A stretch of DNA of 64,000 nucleotides, taken from assembly GCA_965153455.1 (NCBI GenBank), contig OZ234495.1, forward strand, positions 15,620,875-15,684,874, in the 5' to 3' direction. Positions 37,001-47,524 of the stretch are shown in pieces. Position numbers and translations under genes: made by a program. Position 1 is the stretch's first letter, and every line of letters begins with the position of its first letter. The notes beneath the pieces were generated by a model that saw only the letters and a list, made by a program, of their open reading frames with translations, was not told the origin of the DNA and did not search any database. Source of the stretch: Sphagnum compactum (Eukaryota; Bryophyta; Sphagnopsida; Sphagnales).

Positions 37001-39000
37001 GCCATGAAGAAAGATTGCACAAGTTTGTAATTGAAAACATCCTCACACTTTGCAATATGATGATTCAAAAACCACCTTCATAACCATCAAAATTCTTGTT
37101 CATAACCTTCATAACCAATAAAAAAACATGTTCATAATGCTCAATTGGATGGGTTTTTTACACTTAAAATTTATTGTATATAATTGTCTATTCTTTGGTC
37201 ATGAAACAACCAACCCAATTAGGAATCAAAAGGGATTAAATTTTTTAAAAACCAAAATAAAAAAGTTATTTGATTTTGAAAATTTTCAAAGAATCAAAAT
37301 TCGTGATTTTTGAATTTTGAATTAAAAAAATAGAACTAACAATTCTTTAAAAATTCAAAAAACCACCCAACATTGGTTCCCATGAGTTATAACTTCCAAC
37401 TTCCTATGGGTCCCTTAGTGCTCACATGTGCTCCTTAATTTTATTTCAAATCATAATACCATGGCAAGTTCAATGTTGCAATGTTGAATATTAATTCTAT
37501 TTTGAAAATTCCATGTTGAAAAAAAACAATTTCAAACGATTATCTATTTTCATTAACAAAATTTTGACCTATGATTTGTTTTCAAAATTTCAACATTTCT
37601 GAAAATAATATAATTAATGTCAAAGTTGCCAAGGTATTACAAGATCAAAGAAATGAACATAATTGGGTACTACAATTGTAGTAGACTCATCACTTGGTTT
37701 TGGAAGTTTTCAAAATGAGTTTCTTGGGTGAAAACAAAGCACACACAAAAGGGATCAACTTGAACAAAAAATGGTTCAATATTATAATACATACAATGTA
37801 ACTGTTTCAAAATAAACTACATTTAATTTTGGGCTTCACTTTTTGATATTTAAGTTTTGTAATTTTGACTTTGAACTGTTATTTGATATTTAACATTATT
37901 TCAAAGAATCATTTAATATTTAGATTCGAAGAACCATGCATATATATCTACAATATATGTAATATATTAAAACATTATCTTATTTCAAATTGTAATTTAT
38001 GTGGATGTGATTACTTGTCAAATTTTCATTTTATTACACACTTATGGTCAAATGGGTAACCTTTTCATCAGTTGAAAATTGTAATTTTTTTTTCATAAAT
38101 GTGAATCAGTCACATGAAATCAATAATGGTTCAAATATGTTTATATAGATTTCATAAAAATTAGAAATTATTTTTGAAATATATTTCTGTTTTGCTAATA
38201 CATTGATACATGTAATAGTTTTGTACAAATGTATTTTAACAACAAATAATATGAAAGTAAAAAATATAATTTGTTTAACACACTTGAATTTTTTTAAAAA
38301 AAATGTTCTAAGCTACCATAATATGGAAAAATATTGTCAAATTTCCTTTTAATTTTGACATGGTTGAAGTTCAGAAAATCACATCTCAGAAAATAATATT
38401 TGTAACACCATTTATTATTATTTCCGTGCAAAACATCTAATTCTTTTTTATTCAAGGTTGATATCAAATTTTAATTGTAATATTTGGATTTCAATCCAAG
38501 ATCATCAATTTGAAATATGTATGCAAATCCACATTTTTTTTGGGTGCAAAATTGAAAAAATGCCAAAAAAAAATTTCAAAATTGAAAATTTCTGGCACAA
38601 TGTACCCAATTTATCTGAAAAACAATCACCAAAGTTCCCCCTTTAAAATAAAAATAAAAAATAAAAAATCAGAATTTTTTTTTTCCTCCACATTTGGATC
38701 TGATTTTAATTTGGTAACATTTTAAACCCTATTTAGATAAGTTCTAAAATCTTGTCATCATTTAATGCTAAATCTCTCACTTGGGTTGGTAGCCAAAATG
38801 AAATAACATCAGAAAATTAAATAAAAAAAATCACTGGTGCAAATTCATAAATATAATAAAATATTTTTAGGAATTATCTATCCTTATACTCTCTTGTGTG
38901 TTCAGAGCCCTATCTCCATGTTGGCTTTCAGAGAGCTTCATCTTTGAAGCACAACAAAGAACCAATCTTCCAACTTCACCATCTAATCTCAGCAACATCA
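34061..39000. other. AT-rich gene desert
   Basis: Almost 5 kb of very AT-rich sequence. An open stretch at about 34345-34700 reads WVLPLLSWNVVQIVIDNFF and SDIMINDDNGGYDIKLLEFF, possibly coding debris of a mobile element, but no family is recognised. Nothing else is supportable. Confidence 0.5.
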
Positions 39001-39639
39001 AACTCTTAAGAAAATAGTCTTTCTTGAGGTTGGATGACTTTCATTTTTGCACACAATTTGTTGTTGATGGGCAACATTGTGTGTTCCAAATTCTGTGTTC
39101 CTGCATTGCTCGGGAGACCATATTCTCAAGGGTTTAAGGGTTTAGGGTTTCAACCCAAGTTGTTCATTCATTGCCACATCTGCAAAGAGAAGGAAGCGTG
39201 TACAATAATGGGGAGAGGTTAGGAAACATTTGACAAATTGGGGAATCTTCAAACTCCAGAATTCAATCCCAGCAATGGATTTTTTTTCAAGGATATTTCA
39301 ACTGAATTCATCATGATGGTCGATGATTGGGTTTGACATTGAAAACAAGGTTGGGACAAAGGGTTTCATTTTACCTACAATTTCAAATTTGGGTTGTAAA
39401 GACCGACATGACATGCTAAATGTACATTGGGTCATGACAGATTGTGACAATGTCATCACATTGATTGATATCCAATAGCATGGATCGTCAAGGTTATCAA
39501 AATTGCTGAATTCTCATACAAAGCTCATGAAGGGGATGGCCTGTAATTCTTTGTAGTGGCTGTCTCTGCAAGACTAATGAAGAAGACAAAGAAATTCAAG
39601 GAAAGTTCTCTCTGTCACTTTGAAACTGAGCTCTAACTT

Positions 39640-40300
39640 TTAGGAAAGAGTTGCAAAAACCGACATGCCAAATTTTACATCAGTCATGACTTTGTTCACA
39701 AAGGTCAGGAAGAAAGAGCTGACAAGATAAGAGATTGGCATGGAGTTTGTGGAGGATTAGGAAACTCACAAGAACAAAGATTTGCACTTCCGCCATTCAG
39801 GCTTGTTGGTAGAGCTTCTCTTTCAAAATTTACCATGACCTTCCTTTCCTTCAAAGCAAACAAAAAGTTATAAAAACCAACATGATATGCCAAATTTGTA
39901 TGTCAGCCGTGGCTTCTTTGTGACCTTCCTTTGATGCAAAGGTCAGGAAGAACGAGTTGACAAGATCAGAGAATGACATGGAGTTTGTGGAGGATCAGGA
40001 AACCCACAAGAACAAAGAGTTGCACTTCTGGGCATTCAAGATTGTTGGCAGAGCTTGTCTTTGATAGTTTAAACCCTAAACCCTTAGAGCAGAGAAAATG
40101 TGTAAAAACTCAGATGATATTTGCATCAGGCCATGACTTTGTGACCCTTCTTCCTTCACAAAGAAGGGTGTGAGGAAGAAAGAGTTGACAAGATGATCAG
40201 AGATTGGCATGGAATTTTGTGGAGGATCAGCAAAACTCCCAAGAACAAAGATATGCACACTTCCGCCATTCAGCGTTATCGTCGGCAAAGTCTTCTCTTT
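39640..40300. repeat. Triplicated block of about 230 bp
   Basis: Three diverged copies share GGAAGAAAGAGTTGACAAGA, GGCATGGA(G/A)TTTGTGGAGGAT and CCAAGAACAAAGA...GCACTTC. The GGAAGA anchor occurs near 39708, 39948 and 40174, spacings of about 240 and 226 bp. A partial older copy may begin near 39395 (GACCGACATGACATGC). The block ends about 1 kb before the BUBR1 start codon. Confidence 0.75.
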
Positions 40301-40676
40301 GATAGCTTATATCATCATGACCTTTCCCTGCAGATCTGACAACAACTTCACGAAATTGATCCTTATCCAGGAGATTGACATTCAAGCTTGAACTTTCCAT
40401 TTGCACCGAAACAATGTGAGCTGAAGAATCTGGAGCTACAAGCACCCATGGATCTGTCACCGGTGCTGACAATCAGAAACATGTTGCACTGGGATCAGAT
40501 GTCATTTCTGAGAGAAAGAGGGGAAATAGTCCTGCCAAAAAAATAGACACTGGAAACAACAATGGAGACGGAAGTTGCACGTACATTGCCGTGGAGATGG
40601 AGTATTAATGCTGTTGTTGCGAGGTGCGTTTTGCGCATCCGGCGATGACGATTCTTCTTCTTCTTGTGTTGTGTTG

Positions 40677-40680
<4 letters not shown>

Positions 40681-40712
<32 letters not shown>

Positions 40713-40787
40713 TTTTTTTGGTTGCTGCTGGCCGGACTATCGATTCGTATGTTCAGCGAGACACACACACACACACACACACACACA
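40681..40787. repeat. (GT)n and (AC)n microsatellites in inverted order
   Basis: A 29-nt (GT)n tract at 40681-40709 and a 27-nt (AC)n tract at 40761-40787 are separated by 51 bp. They are reverse complements, so a long hairpin could form in single-stranded DNA or RNA, about 490-600 bp upstream of the BUBR1 ATG. Confidence 0.85.
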
Positions 40788-40900
40788 ACGGCCGATCGAT
40801 CACAGGTTGCGCTCGGTTTCCAACGCGGCGACTCCGCGGGTTTTAAAATCTTCCGTCCGTCAGCGCGAGAGAGACGGACTTCGCTTTATTGGAAATCTCT

Positions 40901-40944
40901 TCCAACGGCTCTTTCCATCTTCCACGCTTGCCAGGACTAAACGG
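40901..40944 (+). promoter_or_regulatory. MSA-like AACGG elements upstream of BUBR1 gene
   Basis: TCCAACGGCTC at 40901-40911 matches the plant mitosis-specific activator consensus YCYAACGGYYA at 10 of 11 positions. Further AACGG cores occur at 40787-40791 and 40940-40944 (plus) and 41077-41081 (minus). Three-repeat MYB factors use such elements to drive G2/M genes, which fits a spindle checkpoint gene. No clear TATA box was seen. Confidence 0.45.
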
Positions 40945-41278
40945 CGATGATGATAACAATGATGATCATTGTAAAATAGGGAAAACAAACAAAACACAAA
41001 AATCCCGGCCGCCTCCTTCATTGTTGCTTCAGATTTCGTATTTTCCATGCTCATTTCAAGCAGCTTTTCTTCTTACCGTTTTGAAAGCAGTGCTTAAGAT
41101 CGCACGGGGTAGAAGAACATCGCATCTCCACGGCCTGGATAACGAAGAAGTTGCTCGAGTAGATTCTTCTGTAATCTGTGCATACAATAGCGTTGTTTGT
41201 TGTTTTGCAAAGAAAGCAAGCAAAGAAGGCGAGCGTAGGGAAGTGGAGAGAGTAGCTATTAGTGAGTAGGAAAGACGC

Positions 41279-44200
41279 ATGGAGTGGGAGCTGAGCAAGG
41301 AGAATGTGCAGCCGCTGCGGAACGGAAGGAAAGTGGAGCCTCTCAATATGGCGTTGAAGATGAAAGCGGCGGGAGCGACGACGACGCGCGCCAACGTCCT
41401 GGAGCACCAACGCAGGTTCGTTCATTTTCTTCTTCATTTCCGTTGTTTTTCGCTTTTGGTTTGCTTTTGCGTGCGGGGGGGCAATGGTGGAGCTCGCGTC
41501 AAGGAAGGAAATCAGGTTCTCTCTCTCTAGAGCGTTTGTTTTCTCCTATGATCCGCTTCTCTTCAGAAGGCCTTGTTCTTCGTATTTTTGTTGCGTTTCT
41601 TCATCGGTTTCCAGCCTGATTTGATGATAATGATGATGTGCGAGGCGTTCATTTTCGCAGGAAGATGATCGAAGCGATTGACGAGTACGAGGGCGACGAT
41701 CCCCTGGAGCCATGGCTAGAGTACGTGTAGCAAACCTTGGTACCATTGTTTCCAAGTTTCCAGAGGCAAAATCTTCACAGAATTCTGTATAAGGATAAGG
41801 AATTCGAAAGGGAGATGGAAGAAGAAGAGATGAGGACTTTGGCACAGTTTGCAGCAGCAGAAGCTTGAGACAGCTTGAGAGCCAGAAAGAAATTGCTGTT
41901 GTAGCAGATTGCTGTCAATTTCTTGCTGAATGACTGACAATTTTTCTGCTTATTTATGTAGCAGGATCTCACAATTATTCATGCAGGAAATCTCAAATCT
42001 TTTTTTCCTGTTGGTTTTTTTGTCTGGCGGTGGAATGTTGCCAGGTACATAATGTGGGTGAAAGATGCATTTCCATCAGGAGGGATACAATCAGAGCTAC
42101 TGCCATTGTTGGAAGCATGCACACGCACTTTCCAAACAGATGAGCGATATCGATCCGATCTGCGTTATCTGAGAGTCTGGGTGCAGTATGTGAGTACATC
42201 ATCTTTGGAGTCTTTCTTTCTTCCTTCCTTCCTTCCTCCGCCTTCTTTCTCTTTTCTGGTTCAGATTTACATTTGATGAAACTTCTGTGCCTAAAGATGT
42301 AAAAAATCCTGGAAGTGCAGCAAGAGGAGCAGCAGCAATTCAATCCTTTGCTTGGTGGTCAATTTCCTACCAGGAGAAGATCTCACAATCATCCGTGTCT
42401 TTGCAACTGCCCAGCTTTAGACATGCGGTGGTGGTGAGGTTGTTGTTGTCATCATAAAGTGAGATGTGCTCTTCTTCTTCATTGCAGGCAGATTGCTGTA
42501 CAGAACCAAAGGATATCTACGCATTTCTGGAGGCAAATTCAATAGGACAAGACCATGCTCTCTACTATGAGGCTTTTGCAACGTACCTGGAGATTCACAG
42601 GAATTACAAGAGGGCGAATGAAATATTTGAGCTCGGCATTGCAAGGTTTGTAAATCAGCTCATCATCTGTAAGCTGATTTCCTCAAGATCTTTAGTTTGG
42701 AATGAATTCTTTTTGGGGGGGGGGAAAGAAATGAAGAGAGAGAAAGGTGACAAGAAAAGAAGATAACTGTACCAACAATGCTGGGGCTTTTTCTGATGGA
42801 CTCTTATAGCTTCTGATGGACTGAAACGATGTCTTTCGGGGAGGCAGGGGTGCACATCCAATTGGAAGGCTGCAGAATATGTACCAGGCTTTCCTCAAAC
42901 GGATGGCAAGACGGACCGAACATGATCTCCATAATGTAAAGTTTGGAACCCACTCTATCTTGTTCAGTTTTCTTTGCAGCAATTTCACAGCTTTCATCAC
43001 ATGAGATGCCACCATCTTTGCCTCTTTCTATTCACCTCCCACTGTTTCAAAGTAACAACATGATCTCTACTCTCATTTGCCACTGTGAGACTGCAGAAAT
43101 TGTACGCTTTTGATTCGTTTTGCAAGGTTCACACTCTTTGCTTGCTGGTCCTGGGGATTTGCAGAATCCAGATGACTTTGAGCCAGAGAAAAAGCGAGAA
43201 TTTGGAGACCTGAAAGTAGATAAAGAGAATGGACCCCAACACACAGGTAAGTCACTTGGACAGCTGTGTAAAGAGCTTTGCATTGTAGACTGCTGGAATT
43301 ATGTAAAAATGTGATGGTTTCTTTGGTAAAAAGACCTGTATTGATTTGAACATTTTGTAGTGGAATATCATGCCCAGAAGTTTAACCTGCACATTCAGAA
43401 TAACCAGAGCTTGCTCATAGTATGCCAACACCACATTTCCATTTGGCAATGTGAAAGTGAGTAGAGTTATTGTTGTAAGTGATTCCATGCTGGTTCTGCT
43501 GTTTGGTGTCATTGACCAGTAAACAGAAGAGGAGCTCCTCAGACTCTGCGGGAGCAACCAAGGGCGAGGATCCAACCAGTAAACGCACAAAGGTGATAAA
43601 TAGTTCAGGATTTGGTGAAGTCATTTATTTGTTTATTCAATGCAGTTCCATACATTGCTAAAACCCAACAAACATACTCTCTTTATTTTGAAAAGTAGCG
43701 CCCAGTAATGTTGAGTACCTCTTTCATTTAGATATATATGATCAAGAAATCACTGAACTGTTACTGCAAGTAACATCACAGTGTGCTGCCCCGTGACTGC
43801 AGACCAGCAAATGCAGGTTTTGAAGTGTTCACAGATGACGAGTTCCAAGTTGGCAGATCATTTCCCCCTGTACAGCATCCTAGTAGCACAATAGAAACAG
43901 CTCCATTCTGGCAGAGCTTAGGATCCCAGAAAGAAGTAAAGAAGGAGAACACTCAGCAACCTGCCAAGTGGACAGAAGGAAAGGTTTGCATTCTTTTGCT
44001 TTGTTCCATGCAGGTTCACAACAGGTATTGTTGATGAGCTAGAGCACCTGTTAGATTCAAGGATAGCTGGTAAGAGAAAAAAATTTCTTTCCCAAAGATT
44101 TGGCCAGGTGATCTAGCTGTCAAGTTGACAGAAGTTCTTACCTAATCCATGTCTGATGCAGATCCGATGCAAGAATGTTGTTAAATCTGTGGCCTCACAA

Positions 44201-46855
44201 CCAGAATTTAGCATATTTGTTGATGACGAGTGTCAAGCGTAAGTCTTGCTCCTGGAAATCTGCTAGAGTTCATTGTGTGATTGAAGCAAACATCGGTCAT
44301 TGGTTGTTCCTGATCCATCTTGGTGTCTTGTTTCCATGCTTTGTAAAGATACCAGATATACAGTGCAGGTAAAATGCCTTCACATTTTATCTGTCTTCAT
44401 TCTTGCAGAGAAAAATCATCAGGATTGCATTCAAAGAACAAGGAGGCAGTTGTACCAGCTACCCTTCGCTTACGGCTTGATGATGTGCCTGACCACCGCA
44501 GGTTTGCTTTAATATCTGTAGTTGTTCATCATATCTAATTTTTCCCCCAGTTGCATCTCAATACTTGGTAGACATGGCCAGTTACATCACCATGGTGTAC
44601 ACTTCTCCACTTTCTAGACAGTATATTGCAGGAAACCATTTGTTGACTCACCCACCTAGGTGATTTCTAAAAGATAGTCCAGTTCTTGCAGGGGTCCATT
44701 TGTGTTCGATGAGAGAGAACTCTAGGCTCCTATATTCTGTGCAATAGTGAGAATCCATTTGTCCTCAGCAATAGGGACCAGAGCAAACCAACAGTCACCA
44801 TTGACTGGAAGTCTGTTATCACTCCGCTGTGGCTAAACCCCAACAGAGTTGATATCAGTTTTGACCTGGGCAACCTAGCCTGTAAAAGATAGCTCCCATA
44901 GGTAGATCAGTAGATAGGATAATAGGTAAGTGGATGCATGTAGATGGTTAGCATTTAGCACATTAGGTGGGTAGTGGAGTTGTTAGTAGGTTGGTAGTAA
45001 AAACAGAAATTGAGATTACCAATGTGGTTGATCTTAGGGAACTGGAACCCAATTGAAAAGTGTTTCCTGTCCACCAACCATACATCCCTTATGGTGCACC
45101 GGTTCACTCTTGTCAGCAATAGGAAAATCGAGCTGTTGTTACACATCATTCTGTTTATTGTCTATCTCCATTTATTGTCTATCTCCATCAATGTACCATG
45201 TGTTTGCAGAGATACAGAGACTCTGAAGAAGAACCCACTTCTGCACTTCACAGAGGGTGATTGTCCAACTTTGATCTCTCGGCTTGGCAGAACACATGGC
45301 AGAAGCCCTGGTGAGTGCTATGTATAAAGGGGCATAGCACCCCAATCTTGACCACATGTCATCACTCTGATGACAAGCTTGGATGCTTGACAATTTTCTT
45401 TTAGAGTTGGAGGTTACTAAGTGTACTTTGTGGTCAGGAAGAAGCAAAGGATGTTTGTTTGTGATGAGGGTATTGTCTAAAAATTGTCACAATTCACTTG
45501 CTGTGGTGTGTGCAGTCAGGGATGATTCTGATTATGGCAGCACTGGATCTGCCTATTTGTCCCCAGTTCTGATTGGAAGTGTGATCTATAAGAATTCTGA
45601 GAATGAAGGACAGGTCAGTTTTGAGGAGTTCAGGCTATCACAGTGGTGTGGCCAGGACTCCCCAGCAGGGGCCTTGAGCAGCTCTATAGAGAAGGCAAAG
45701 AGGATAGAAATGTCTCTGAATAAAATCGGATCAGCACCAGACTGTCTTCCTTCACAAGGTATGAAGACCTCAGTAAGGGAAGGAGCTTGTTCGCCTGCAG
45801 GGAGTTGTAAGTCCATACTTGGTAAATCTCCAGCTGCTGAAGGCTCCTTGCTGCCTCCAAGGATGCCTAGACAAATTGCCAGTGCTCCCTCAGCCAATGG
45901 TGATGAAACTATTGCAATCAAACGCTTCGCAGACCAACTTATATTTCAGGGAATTGTTGATTCTGATGCAGCAGGCCACCAGGGGTTGGTTGATCCAACC
46001 ATCAACACACAGGAAGCTAGTGAGTACATCATTTCCCAGTTCAACAGGCCTCTTTCTTGTGGAAGCCTAAGGGACAAATCCAAGACCAGCACAGCCCGTG
46101 CACCTACTAGACGTGTAGGATGTCAGGATAAGGAATTTGAGATCCTTGTTGATAGCCTGGATTCTGAACAGGACTTGAGGCCACAACATCAGCCTGGTAA
46201 TCAAGCATGCACCAACAGAAGATCACAGGAAAACAAGTCTGCCATTTTCAACAATGGGGGGAGCTTTGATATTTTTGTAGACGATGAGCTGATGACTGGC
46301 CAGCTTGGAGAGGGTCAAGGTATGAAGGATCAGGAGAAGATTGAGGGATTGAAGGTATTTGAGGATGCACCCTACATGGAAAGACCTAAACAGAAGCTTG
46401 CAGAGTCAAAGAACAGTGGGATCCATGCATTTGTGGATGAAGAAGCCGTGCCCAGCCAAACCACTAAAAAGCCCATTCCAAGCTTTGAAGTGTTTGAGGA
46501 TAACAACTCTGCAGATCATCCGGTTCATAAGATTATGCAAAGACAGGTAGCAGGACAGGGAACTAGAAGCTTTGAAATATTCAGAGATGAGAATGATGTC
46601 CAAGCCGAAAAAAAGCCTGTTGTCACTAGCCGCACAGTTAAGAGACCAAGCTTCCAAACACCAGGGGCTGTCAACGTGGTGGACACAACTCAATCCAACC
46701 CAAGGAACAAGGGATTTGAAGTCTTTACAGATCAGGAGAATCTAGATCTAGACCCTCCCCTCGCCAAGGCCACTTCCTCCAAGGCTGCAGAGAAGAAAAG
46801 ATCACCTCTTCCACATACCTCACAGAAAGGCTTCTCTGTTTTTGTTGATGAATAA
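41279..46855 (+). CDS. BUBR1: MAD3/BUBR1-type checkpoint protein with ABBA-motif array
   Basis: Twelve exons, 844 residues: 41279-41415, 41661-41720, 42045-42189, 42488-42645, 42848-42935, 43165-43246, 43520-43592, 43803-43983, 44162-44238, 44409-44501, 45210-45310, 45516-46855. All introns are GT-AG and the total is divisible by three. An N-terminal KEN box (WELSKENVQPL, residues 7-9) is the degron-like motif by which MAD3/BUBR1 blocks APC/C-CDC20. Residues about 46-196 form the Mad3/BUB1 TPR domain (DDPLEPWLEYIMWV, GRLQNMYQAFLKRM). An extra KEN is at 216-218. An ABBA-KEN-ABBA cassette follows: FEVFTD at 254, KEN 295-297, FSIFVD at 324. A GLEBS-like segment (VSFEEFR, 432-438) should bind BUB3. 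The last exon carries eight more ABBA-like motifs, at 606, 649, 677, 701, 722, 751, 799 and 838. There is no kinase domain, so this is a MAD3/BUBR1 form rather than BUB1. It is expected to act at kinetochores and in the mitotic checkpoint complex. Confidence 0.92.
44880..45125 (+). repeat. Dispersed GGAACTGGAACCCAA repeat, copy B, in BUBR1 intron 10
   Basis: Anchor at 45038-45052, preceded by GTAGATAGG/TAGGTAAG tracts and followed by CATCCCTTATGGTGCACCGG, matching the order of copy A at 29905-30300. It lies within the intron 44502-45209, the longest of this gene, and probably accounts for its length. Confidence 0.55.
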
Positions 46856-47524
46856 AGAATGGAACAAGCAAGCAAATTTGAGGGACTTTGATTTTGGTAA
46901 AGGATTTCATGAGGTAAAAAATTCCTACAATTACTATCAAATGGGGTGTTTTGTGAAACCCAATGTTTTGTCCAGATTGTGGTAATAAGTCTGTCATGTC
47001 TTTTGGCTTTACATGCATGCTAATGTTAAAAGCTTCAAAAGCTCTCACATGGAAAGCCCACAGATTGTCAAGAAAAGTGGAGTGTTCGTTCATATTTGAA
47101 ACCAGCAATGGTGTTCAGATGTTCACATGCCACATACGTACATTCCATGCTGATGGGCTACAGGTAAGTGAACTGCTTCACACATACTCCAGTGATATGG
47201 TATGATATATGACACACACTCAGCTACTTTCCACCAAAAATTTTATGTATCAGTTGGCAATCAGTGTCAAGTAAAGATTATAACTGAAATAACCAATGTT
47301 ACACAGTAAGGGACAAGCAAGAACTTTGTGCACTTTCATACTCCATGAGTTTAGTCCCACTCTAATTTACTCTGTAAACTGCTTTTTTTCTACCCTAAAA
47401 TCTGAAAGGGTTCCTTCCATGTATAAGCTGAGATCAGAAAAGGCATCTTTAAAAGACCTCCTCACCACTGCTGAACACCTGGATGATATCACCAAAATGG
47501 GGTGTGCTTCTTTCATCGTACCTT
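46856..47524. other. Convergent 3' region between BUBR1 and F-box genes
   Basis: Only 669 bp separate the two stop codons, so both 3' untranslated regions must lie here and may overlap. The BUBR1 stop TAA is itself inside AATAAA (46851-46856). Open frames in this stretch have no recognisable homology. Confidence 0.5.

Noticed and set aside
41051-41437. Minus-strand frames opposite BUBR1 exon 1
   Set aside because: Antisense shadows of the leader and first exon. The plus-strand model has a KEN box, proper splice sites and a closed frame.
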